This document shows positions 46,812 to 54,404 of a stretch of 64,000 nt of DNA, one piece after another. The position numbers and the translations under genes are program-made. The first letter of the stretch is position 1. The number at the start of each line of letters is the position of its first letter. Origin of the DNA: Lachnospiraceae bacterium (lineage in GTDB: Bacteria; Bacillota; Clostridia; Lachnospirales; Lachnospiraceae); assembly GCA_015056945.1 (NCBI GenBank), contig SVFH01000004.1, positions 62,001 to 126,000 on the forward strand, read 5' to 3'. The notes under the pieces are model-generated. The model saw only the letters and a list, made by a program, of their open reading frames with translations, searched no databases and was not told the origin of the DNA.

Positions 46812-47537
46812 ATGCATATTGAAATTAAAGGAAATAAAAATGGTAAAAAGGTTCTGCTCTTACCAGGTATGTTCCAGTCGGCAGATTGTCTTGAATCATT
46901 ATGTGATTTCATGAACGAGTACTGCTTGGTGCTTGTTACGTACAATGCACATGACGGACAGAAGCGTGAGTTTAAGAGTTATGCCTATGAGATGTATACC
47001 CTCGAAAACGGATTAAAGAAACTGCATATGACAGAATTTGAATTAATTGCCGGTTTTTCCATGGGGGCTATTCTTGCTTTGAACCTTGCGCGTCGCGGTC
47101 GTATTCAGGCCAAACATGTTTTTGTCGATAATCTGAAAACATACAGACCTTTTTACTGGAAGGCTTTGTACTGTAAGGAAGTGGTGAAAAACAGAATTTT
47201 TTCCTTGTGGGCGAAAGGGCCTTTTAAGAAAAAGCTTTGTTTGTCCAAAGAATACACGAACGAGTGGGCGGAAAAAATGCAGCGTAATGCGGCGGGTATG
47301 AGTTTCTCGTCCGTGAAAAATATGACGTGGGATTACATGCGTTTCGCACTGCCCAAGGAACTTGAACTTCCGATACACTATTTCTACGGAAGTGAAGATT
47401 GCAAGTGTAATATCCGCAGACTGTATAAGCTCTACCCGGATGCAGATGTGGTGGTTAAGAAAGATTGCGGTAATTTATCTTTCCTTGATCAGGAACCGGT
47501 TGAGTACGCAACAATGTTAAAAAATTACATGAAATAA
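46812..47537 (+). CDS. Alpha/beta hydrolase-fold protein
   Basis: A 241-residue cytoplasmic alpha/beta hydrolase. The nucleophile elbow is GFSMGA with Ser83; LLLPGMFQSADC gives the oxyanion-hole strand; YGSEDCK holds the likely acid residue. At the place of the usual catalytic His (typically GxGH near the C-terminus) the sequence reads KDCGNLSFLDQEP, so the His appears to be Asn. Activity is therefore uncertain. ATG 46812 is chosen because the frame upstream (from 46779) lacks a ribosome site, although the one before 46812 is also weak. Substrate unknown. Confidence 0.75.
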   Translation: MHIEIKGNKNGKKVLLLPGMFQSADCLESLCDFMNEYCLVLVTYNAHDGQKREFKSYAYEMYTLENGLKKLHMTEFELIAGFSMGAILALNLARRGRIQAKHVFVDNLKTYRPFYWKALYCKEVVKNRIFSLWAKGPFKKKLCLSKEYTNEWAEKMQRNAAGMSFSSVKNMTWDYMRFALPKELELPIHYFYGSEDCKCNIRRLYKLYPDADVVVKKDCGNLSFLDQEPVEYATMLKNYMK

Positions 47538-47546
47538 AGGGAAGGG

Positions 47547-47570
47547 AGCAACATGTATGTGTTGCTTTTT
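47547..47570 (+). terminator. Intrinsic terminator
   Basis: AGCAACA (47547-47553) pairs with TGTTGCT (47560-47566), followed by a T-run, and ends the hydrolase transcript. It is directly followed by the second copy of the palindromic element. Confidence 0.8.
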
Positions 47571-47572
47571 CC

Positions 47573-47630
47573 TTTATTTCATAGGAAATTCCTATGCAAT
47601 AAAAATAAGCTCCGCTAAGGATGCGCAGTT
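47573..47630 (+). repeat. Dispersed palindromic intergenic element, copy 2
   Basis: Arms 47573-47587 and 47589-47603 around a central A (one mismatch, T for G, at 47579), followed by the conserved CTCCGCTAAGGATGCG. Same orientation and same position after a terminator as copies 1 and 3. Confidence 0.88.
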
Positions 47631-47720
47631 CGCGGCAAGGAATTTTGTTGCCGAGCAACACCGCTCACGCGCGGAAAATGTGCTATGCACATTCTTTATT
47701 ATTGTCTGGGCGGATTTTCC
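47631..47720 (+). other. Short stem-loops downstream of the palindromic element
   Basis: TGTTGC-CGA-GCAACA (47646-47660) and AATGTGC-TAT-GCACATT (47677-47693) are two perfect small hairpins; the second is followed by CTTTATTATT and may be a back-up terminator. No gene is visible here. Confidence 0.55.
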
Positions 47721-47721
47721 A

Positions 47722-47750
47722 TTGAAATGAATACTTTTAATTGATAAAAT
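47722..47750 (+). promoter_or_regulatory. Promoter of giant protein 4
   Basis: TTGAAA (47722-47727), 17-base spacer, TAAAAT (47745-47750), 62 bases before the ATG at 47813. Confidence 0.65.
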
Positions 47751-47812
47751 AGATTAGAGTGTAAAAGAAACCCGTTCGTAAAGCAACAAAAGAGACAGGA
47801 AGGAGATTTGAC

Positions 47813-50800
47813 ATGATAAAGAGAAGTCTTGCGGTTATTTTAACCGGACTTATGATGATTACAAGTACATATCCCGTCAATGCGATGGGAGCGAATGCTA
47901 CGTTTGAGATACAGCAGGAGGAAGAAGCGTCCGAGGACGTGAGTGAGGAACTTTCTGAAGAAGAGATAAGCGAAGAGAATACGGAAGCGGTAAGCGAGGA
48001 TGTTTCCGGGGAAGCAAGTGAGGATGCTTCTGAAGAAGAGACCGGTGAGGGAGATTCGGAAGGCGTAAGTGAAGAATGCTCTGAAGAAGCGACGGAAGAC
48101 AATTCTGAAGAAGTCAGTGAAGAAGCAACGGAAGACAATTCAGAAGAAATTAGTGAGGAAGCAACGGAAGATGTTTCCGAGGAAAGCAGTGAAGAAACTT
48201 CAGAGGAGAGTGCTGCATATAATGCAAAGTTTGAGAAAGCAAGGGATGCTTTGCGTAAGCTTGCGTCAGAACAGGACCTGATGGCGCTTGTTTATCTGAC
48301 GGAAAGTTATGAAATGAAAGAAACACCGGAAGCGGATGGAGTTACGGTGCAGACTGTATATTCGGGTGATACCGTTGCCGTCAGAGATGTTGCAGTGTCA
48401 GAAAATGCACTTTGGTATGAGGTGACGTTCCTTGGGGAAGTGCCGGTGTCAGGGTATATTGAAAGAGCGAACCTTGTTTATTCCGATGAAATGTTACTTG
48501 CGTGGGAAAGACAGTATTTGGGAGAACTCTTGCAATTGGATGTAGCACAGATTGCGGCTGTTGTAGAGAGAGCGGAATACGGTACCATGGAAGTGAATTC
48601 GTTCCCGGAAAGCTACAGGACATATATTAACGATATGAAAGCGGATCATCCGAACTGGCATTTCGTTCCGTTCAATGTAGCAGTGGATTTTGACGTGGCA
48701 GCAGAGAATGAAGTAGGAGAGCGAAGTCTGATTCATTCTTCCGTGGATGATTCCTGGAAAGGGGAATATCATTCTCCGAACTGGTATTATGCGAAGCCTT
48801 TTATCATTCGTCATTTCATGGATCCAAGAAATTTCCTGGATGAAACGAATGTGTTCCAGTTTGAACAACTGACTTACAATAAATCCTATCATAACCAGGA
48901 TACGGTGAAACAGCTTTTAAGCAAATCCTTCATGGCGGGCGATGTGCCGAATGAAGGGGTAAGCTATGCGGCAGTTTTCATGCAGGCCGGTATTGAGAGT
49001 ACGGTAAGCCCTTATCATCTTGCTTCACGCGTTATGCAGGAGCAGGGAGCGGGAACTTCGCCGTTGATTTCCGGTACGCATTCAAAGTACCCGGGATACT
49101 ATAATTATTTCAATATCAAGGCGTCCGGTAAGACCAATGAGGAGATTATTACGAACGGCTTGAAATATGCCAAAGAGCAGGGATGGAATACACGATATAA
49201 ATCTATTGTCGGCGGTTCTCAATTTATCGGAACCGGTTATATCAAAGTTGGTCAGGATACCCTGTACCTTCAGAAGTTTGACATGGTCGGTACACTCTAT
49301 ACCCACCAGTACATGCAGAATATCATGGCGCCTACAACGGAAGGAAAGAGCATTGCATCTGCCTATAAGTCAGCCGGCGCGACAAATAAATCATTTGTAT
49401 TCAAGGTGCCGGTATATCAAAATATGCCTGCCGTGCCTTGTCCGTCTAATCAGGGAACCATCACCTTCATGCGTGAGGTGTACAACGATGGCGGATTGGT
49501 AAGTTATGAAGTCTGCAAGTCTTACAAGGAAGATAAAAAAGGTCCGCAGATTAAGCTGGTGCCTTTTATGGATAATTCTTCCGAACCTGCAAACAGTGCA
49601 GATTTCACCTGGGCCGTAAGCGACAAGTCAATTGTCAGCGTGACAAACGAGGGAATTGTGAACTTCCTGAAACCCGGAACTGCGACGGTTTCGGCAACCT
49701 ACAAGGGGGGAGATTCTTCCTATAAGGGTAAAAAGGCCACCTGTAAAATCACCGTGTACGGCATTTGGTTTGAAGACGGAAGTGACACGGAAGCAGTACA
49801 GTATGCGCTTCGTATCGGAAGTACCCAGACGGTTCAGACAGCAGTGAAACTTCCGGATTCGACAAAGGATAAAACCAAATACTGGAAAGTAGAGAATGAA
49901 AAGATTGCGACGGTTTCCGCAAAGGGTGTTCTGACTGCAGTGGCACCGGGAATTACGAAGCTTACCCTTACGGCGGGCGCGTATTCTCAGAGTATTAGAG
50001 TTGTAGTGCTGCCGAAAACTTTTGCGGCAGAACAGGATGTCTATTATTTGAAGGCAACGCAAGAACAAAAGATTAATGTGAATTTTGAGAATGCATCCAT
50101 TCCGGAAGATGTGATGGAATTGCTTTCTTTTACTTATGAAAGTGACAATACGCAGGTTGTTAAAGTAAGCAATGAGGGCATACTTACAGCCGTGTCGCCC
50201 GGTGAAACAACAATCAGAATTACGGCACAGGGAATGTCTGCAACCTGTAAGGTAAATGTGGCCGCAAATGTGTCACTTGTTGAAAAGACAGCGAATGGAG
50301 ATAAGATTACAACTCTGTATATCCCGTACGGACAGTGCGCAGGAGAAGGACAGCCTTTCCCGGTTCCCGCAGAACGGGAAGGTTACGCATTCATGGGATG
50401 GTACGAAGGTGCTGACGGAAGCGGCGCGCAGTATACCGCGGATACGGTGTTCTACCAAAACAGCAAAGCGTATGCGTATTTCCGCAAGATGACAGAAGGT
50501 TTCTTTGTGAAACCAATCGGCGATATGCGTTATACCGGTGCTGCACTGAAGCCGGAGGTTTGGGTATATGACGGTGCGAAACAGCTGGAATTAAATAAGG
50601 ATTACAAAGTATCATATAAATATAACAAGGACGCAAGTCCTGCCGGTAAAAAAACGGCAGTAGTCACGGTGAAGGGAATCGGCAATTATTCCGGAACACA
50701 GAAAGTATACTTCGGTATTTTGCCGGTAGATGTTTCAACGGATTTAGTGAGCGCAGAAGATTTGACCGTGGTTGCGACCGGTAAGCAGTTGAAAAACAAA

Positions 50801-52210
50801 CCGGTGGTAAAATTCGGTACAAAGAAGCTTGCATACAATAAAGATTATACGCTTGAATGGCGTAATACTGCAGAGGGAGCATACAAGAATCCCGGTACGT
50901 ATGTGATTACGGTAGTGGGCAAGAAGAATTTTACGGGTGAGAGAAGCGTTAAAATTAATATTACGGACAAAATTCTGATGTCTAAATGCAGTATTTCAAA
51001 TATTGCCAAACAGTCCTATCAGAACGGACTTGCAGTATGCCCCGATGTTACGGTGAAGTATAAATCCAAAATTCTTTTAGAAGGAAAAGATTACCGTATT
51101 ACGTATTTGAATAACCGGGAAATCGGTACTGCGCAGGTTGTTATCCGCGGAATAGGAGCGTATGCCGGTGTAAAAACAAAGAATTTTGCCATAACCGGTA
51201 TTGCACTTTCCAAAGCTAAAATATCAGGTATTGTGACCAAGGAATATACCGGTGAGGCAATTGTGCAGAACGCTGTTTTGACATATGGCGGAAAGACACT
51301 TGTCAAAGATAAGGACTATAAGGTTGCTTATAGTAAAAATGTAACACCGGGTAAAGCGACGATTACTTTTACGGGAATCAATTCTTACAGTGGTACGGTG
51401 AAAAAGACGTTTACCATTACACCGTATTCGATGAAAAGGGATCAGGCGAAGGTGATAAAAATTTCAGCACCGCAGGCAGTCTCTTATACCAAAGGAGGCG
51501 CAAAGCCCAAACCCGTTGTGAGCTATTGTGGTGAGGTGCTTACGGAAGGTGTTGATTATACACTTTCTTACAAAAATAATAAATCAGTTACTGCTTCGGA
51601 TGCGCCGGCGAACAAGATGCCTCAGATTCTTCTGAAAGGAAAGGGTCGTTTCAAGGAAACGGTTTCCGTTACATTTACAATCAAACAGGCTTCCGTCGGA
51701 CAGGCGGCAATCAGCGTAGAAGACGCGGTATATTCTGCCAAGGCGAATGCATTCCGCAAGGCCCCTGTATTGATAGATACAGACGGTAAGAAACTTCAGG
51801 CAGGCAAAGATTATGAGAAGACGTTCCGTTATCTGAATCCGGACGGTAGTGAAATTGCGGCAGGAACAATACTGCCGGCGGGAAGTGAAATAAAGATTGT
51901 CGTAACGGGCAAAGGAAATTATACGGGAAGCATCAGTACGGTATACCGTGTTGTAAATGCATCCGTTTCCAAGGCAAAGGTCAAAATCAAAGACCAGGTC
52001 TATACCGGCAAAGAGGTTGTACCCGCAAAGAGTGATATTGAGATTCGAATCGGCAAAGACGCTCCTTTGAAATCTTCTGATTATGAGATTATTGCGGTAG
52101 AGAATAACGTGAAAAAGGGAACGGCAACTGTTACGATTCGCGGTCTTGATAATTACGGCGGTACAAAGAAAGTGAAGTTTAAAATTGTGTCCAAAAGTAT
52201 TTTTCACTAA
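47813..52210 (+). CDS. Giant secreted protein 4: N-acetylglucosaminidase with Ig-like repeat array
   Basis: 1465 residues. Parts in order: signal peptide (about 1-28); acidic S-E-E repeat linker (about 37-139); SH3b-like domain (about 160-225); a glucosaminidase domain (about 265-520) with SYAAVFMQAGIESTVSPYHLASRVMQEQG (the Glu in QEQG is the expected acid), HSKYPGYYNYFNIKA and QGWNTRYKSIVGGSQFI; two Big_2 Ig-like domains (about 595-815, SIVSVTNEGIVNFLKPGTATVSATY); an InlB-type repeat (about 825-885, AEREGYAFMGWYEGADGSG); and the Ig-like array (about 890-1460) in the order of proteins 2 and 3. It would cleave peptidoglycan glycan strands at the surface. Ribosome site AAGGAG. Confidence 0.88.
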   Translation: MIKRSLAVILTGLMMITSTYPVNAMGANATFEIQQEEEASEDVSEELSEEEISEENTEAVSEDVSGEASEDASEEETGEGDSEGVSEECSEEATEDNSEEVSEEATEDNSEEISEEATEDVSEESSEETSEESAAYNAKFEKARDALRKLASEQDLMALVYLTESYEMKETPEADGVTVQTVYSGDTVAVRDVAVSENALWYEVTFLGEVPVSGYIERANLVYSDEMLLAWERQYLGELLQLDVAQIAAVVERAEYGTMEVNSFPESYRTYINDMKADHPNWHFVPFNVAVDFDVAAENEVGERSLIHSSVDDSWKGEYHSPNWYYAKPFIIRHFMDPRNFLDETNVFQFEQLTYNKSYHNQDTVKQLLSKSFMAGDVPNEGVSYAAVFMQAGIESTVSPYHLASRVMQEQGAGTSPLISGTHSKYPGYYNYFNIKASGKTNEEIITNGLKYAKEQGWNTRYKSIVGGSQFIGTGYIKVGQDTLYLQKFDMVGTLYTHQYMQNIMAPTTEGKSIASAYKSAGATNKSFVFKVPVYQNMPAVPCPSNQGTITFMREVYNDGGLVSYEVCKSYKEDKKGPQIKLVPFMDNSSEPANSADFTWAVSDKSIVSVTNEGIVNFLKPGTATVSATYKGGDSSYKGKKATCKITVYGIWFEDGSDTEAVQYALRIGSTQTVQTAVKLPDSTKDKTKYWKVENEKIATVSAKGVLTAVAPGITKLTLTAGAYSQSIRVVVLPKTFAAEQDVYYLKATQEQKINVNFENASIPEDVMELLSFTYESDNTQVVKVSNEGILTAVSPGETTIRITAQGMSATCKVNVAANVSLVEKTANGDKITTLYIPYGQCAGEGQPFPVPAEREGYAFMGWYEGADGSGAQYTADTVFYQNSKAYAYFRKMTEGFFVKPIGDMRYTGAALKPEVWVYDGAKQLELNKDYKVSYKYNKDASPAGKKTAVVTVKGIGNYSGTQKVYFGILPVDVSTDLVSAEDLTVVATGKQLKNKPVVKFGTKKLAYNKDYTLEWRNTAEGAYKNPGTYVITVVGKKNFTGERSVKINITDKILMSKCSISNIAKQSYQNGLAVCPDVTVKYKSKILLEGKDYRITYLNNREIGTAQVVIRGIGAYAGVKTKNFAITGIALSKAKISGIVTKEYTGEAIVQNAVLTYGGKTLVKDKDYKVAYSKNVTPGKATITFTGINSYSGTVKKTFTITPYSMKRDQAKVIKISAPQAVSYTKGGAKPKPVVSYCGEVLTEGVDYTLSYKNNKSVTASDAPANKMPQILLKGKGRFKETVSVTFTIKQASVGQAAISVEDAVYSAKANAFRKAPVLIDTDGKKLQAGKDYEKTFRYLNPDGSEIAAGTILPAGSEIKIVVTGKGNYTGSISTVYRVVNASVSKAKVKIKDQVYTGKEVVPAKSDIEIRIGKDAPLKSSDYEIIAVENNVKKGTATVTIRGLDNYGGTKKVKFKIVSKSIFH

Positions 52211-52217
52211 AAGGTAC

Positions 52218-52246
52218 TTGATTTTCAGAAATGATGAACTTATAAT
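52218..52246 (+). promoter_or_regulatory. Promoter of mscL
   Basis: TTGATT (52218-52223), 17-base spacer, perfect TATAAT (52241-52246), 53 bases before the mscL start. Confidence 0.75.
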
Positions 52247-52299
52247 GTACAACAAAGTTGAAAGAGATATTTTTGGCGCAAAAGAAAGGAATGGAAACT

Positions 52300-52716
52300 A
52301 TGAAAGGTTTTTTGAAGGAATTTAAGGATTTTGTTTGTAGAGGAAATGTAATTGATATGGCAGTCGGTGTTATTATTGGTGCTGCTTTTAAGGATATTGT
52401 GACATCTCTTACGGATAATATTATCAGCCCGTTAATCGGAATGGTTGGTGGTGCAAATTTCGACCAATACAGTATTACGTTGCTTGGAAAAGCGACTTTG
52501 AATTACGGTATGTTTATAACTGCTGTTATTAATTTCCTGATTATGGCTTTCGTTGTATTCCTGATTGTAAAATTTGTGAATTTGGTTACAAAGGCACTGA
52601 CTCCGAAGAAGAAAGAGGAAGAAGCAGCACCGACAACAAAGGTTTGTCCGTACTGCAAGAGTGAAATTCCCATTGATGCAGTGAAGTGTGCACATTGTAC
52701 TTCTGATGTGGAGTAG
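52300..52716 (+). CDS. mscL: Large-conductance mechanosensitive channel with zinc-ribbon tail
   Basis: A 138-residue channel: FLKEFKDFVCRGNVIDMAVGVIIGAAFKDIV (N-terminal helix and TM1), SPLIGMVGG, then TM2 FITAVINFLIMAFVVFLIVKFVN. This is the standard MscL that opens under hypo-osmotic stress. The tail is unusual: after KKKEEEAAPTT comes CPYCKSEIPIDAVKCAHCTSD, two C-x2-C pairs forming a probable zinc ribbon. I start at ATG 52300, 9 bases after AAAGGA; the ATG at 52291 directly abuts that site. Confidence 0.95.
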   Translation: MKGFLKEFKDFVCRGNVIDMAVGVIIGAAFKDIVTSLTDNIISPLIGMVGGANFDQYSITLLGKATLNYGMFITAVINFLIMAFVVFLIVKFVNLVTKALTPKKKEEEAAPTTKVCPYCKSEIPIDAVKCAHCTSDVE

Positions 52717-52750
52717 TTTTTTTGCAACAGTTTCAAATGTATGAGTTAAT

Positions 52751-52800
52751 AACAGGGAAGTGTGAAAACCATTACGGATTTTTACGCCTTCCCTGTTTTA
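52751..52800 (+). terminator. Intrinsic terminator after mscL
   Basis: AACAGGGAAG (52751-52760) pairs with CTTCCCTGTT (52788-52797), with further GTGAAAA/TTTTTAC pairing inside and TTTTA after it. Confidence 0.8.
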
Positions 52801-52872
52801 TCAATTCATAGGATATGCTTTTATTCTTTTTTGTCGGGGATTGGGTGGTTACGATGGAAAGGAGGAAGTGAT

Positions 52873-54261
52873 ATGAGTGAAGTAAAAAAAGAAAAGTATC
52901 AGATTGATATGTGTTCCGGCTCTGTACTGAAAAAACTTGTACTGTTTTGTTTTCCGTTGATGTGTTCCGGCATGCTGCAGCTTCTGTTTAATGCTGCAGA
53001 CGTGATTGTGGTGGGACGTTTTGCCGGAGATGAACCTCTGGCAGCAGTCGGCGCAACTTCATCTTTGATTAATCTTTTTACCAATATATTTATCGGATTG
53101 TCCGTGGGCTCGAATGTGTTGACGGCGCGGTTTCTTGGCGCGTCAAACAAAGGTGAGATTGAAAAAACCGTACATACTTCTGTTGCGCTTGCGCTGGTGA
53201 GCGGCGGTGTTCTTGCGGTTGTGGGATTTGTTGTTTCCCCTCTTTTATTAGGATGGATGTCAACACCTGAAACAGTGTTGCCGCTTGCGACACTCTATTT
53301 GCGCATTTATTTTTTGGGAATGCCGGCGATGATGCTTTATAACTTCGGCAGTGCGATTCTGCGTGCAATCGGAGATACCAGACGACCGCTGTATTACCTT
53401 ATGGCAGCGGGTGTATTAAATGTTGTATTAAATCTTTTATTTGTAATTATTTTCAAGATGAGTGTGGCAGGCGTTGCTCTTGCAACTGTGATTTCACAGA
53501 TCCTTTCCGCGTTTCTGATTATCAGATGTCTGACACGCGAAGACGGGGAGATACGTCTGAATTTGCGCAGAATAAAGATTGACCGCACAACACTTTTCAA
53601 AATTCTGCAGATTGGTTTGCCGGCGGGTGTGCAGGGAACTTTGTTTTCTCTTTCGAATGTGTTCATTCAGTCGTCCGTGAATCTTTTCGGAGATATTGTC
53701 GTGGCCGGAAATTCGGCAGCCGGAAATCTGGAAGGATTTGTTTACATTGCGATGAATTCCGTGTATCAGGGAACCATTTCATTCGTAAGCCAGAATGTCG
53801 GAGCCATGAAGTTTAAACGTGTCCCCAGAGTTGTGCTTACGGCACAGATTCTTGTAATCGCGGTCGGTTTGGTTATGGGAAATGCTATTGTGATTTTCGG
53901 AAAGTTTTTCCTTGGATTGTATACGGATAATCCGGCTGTCGTCGAGGCCGGAATGGTGCGACTTTTATATATCTGTGTTCTCTATGCATTGTGTGGCATG
54001 ATGGAAGTTATGGTTGGTGCACTGCGTGGAATCGGTTATTCGGTAATGCCGATGATTGTTTCACTGATTGGTGCGTGCGCGTTGCGTCTGGTATGGCTGG
54101 CAACAGTGTTTCAAATAGAAGCCTTTCACTGTATCGAAACGATTTATGTTTCATATCCGATATCCTGGTTTTTAACATTGATTGCTCACATTATTTGCTT
54201 TCTGATTGTGTGGAGAAGGTTTGTCAGACAGTGGAAGGAGCAAGATAAAATAATCGCATGA
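52873..54261 (+). CDS. MATE-family multidrug/cation antiporter
   Basis: A 462-residue membrane protein with 12 predicted transmembrane helices in two homologous halves. CFPLMCSGMLQLLFNAADVIVVGRFAG at the N-terminus and GLPAGVQGTLFSLSNVFIQSSVNLFG at the start of the second half are the MATE repeat signatures; AVGATSSLINLFTNIFIGLSVGSNVLTARFLGA follows. It would export organic cations or drugs using a Na+ or H+ gradient. ATG 52873 follows GGAAAGGAGGAAG; the longer frame from 52762 runs through the mscL terminator and is rejected. Confidence 0.93.
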   Translation: MSEVKKEKYQIDMCSGSVLKKLVLFCFPLMCSGMLQLLFNAADVIVVGRFAGDEPLAAVGATSSLINLFTNIFIGLSVGSNVLTARFLGASNKGEIEKTVHTSVALALVSGGVLAVVGFVVSPLLLGWMSTPETVLPLATLYLRIYFLGMPAMMLYNFGSAILRAIGDTRRPLYYLMAAGVLNVVLNLLFVIIFKMSVAGVALATVISQILSAFLIIRCLTREDGEIRLNLRRIKIDRTTLFKILQIGLPAGVQGTLFSLSNVFIQSSVNLFGDIVVAGNSAAGNLEGFVYIAMNSVYQGTISFVSQNVGAMKFKRVPRVVLTAQILVIAVGLVMGNAIVIFGKFFLGLYTDNPAVVEAGMVRLLYICVLYALCGMMEVMVGALRGIGYSVMPMIVSLIGACALRLVWLATVFQIEAFHCIETIYVSYPISWFLTLIAHIICFLIVWRRFVRQWKEQDKIIA

Positions 54262-54299
54262 AAACACAATAAATCGTCATAAAAAACGTGTCGAAAAAA

Positions 54300-54328
54300 T
54301 AGACAAAACAGTCATTTTATGGTATGTT
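54300..54328 (+). promoter_or_regulatory. Probable promoter of the rubredoxin-fusion/hyd operon
   Basis: TAGACA (54300-54305), 17-base spacer, TATGTT (54323-54328). It is the only reasonable box pair ahead of a run of seven closely packed genes to 62934. Confidence 0.5.
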
Positions 54329-54363
54329 AAAAGAAGTGAATTGTCGGCTCATAAATTAACGGG

Positions 54364-54397
54364 CCTTTAATAAGACAGATGGCGGTTTAAAGGGAGG
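54364..54397 (+). promoter_or_regulatory. Hairpin overlapping the ribosome binding site
   Basis: CCTTTAA (54364-54370) can pair with TTAAAGG (54387-54393), which overlaps the GGGAGG ribosome site (54392-54397) of the fusion gene at 54405. It may lower initiation. Confidence 0.4.
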
Positions 54398-54404
54398 ATT
54401 TGTC

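Noticed and set aside
47813-52210. LPxTG sortase signal or SLH/CWB2 anchor in giant proteins
   Set aside because: Read the C-termini of all four: each ends within an Ig-like module, without LPxTG, hydrophobic tail or SLH pattern.
52762-52872. Upstream extension of the MATE gene
   Set aside because: It translates the mscL terminator; ATG 52873 has a strong ribosome site.
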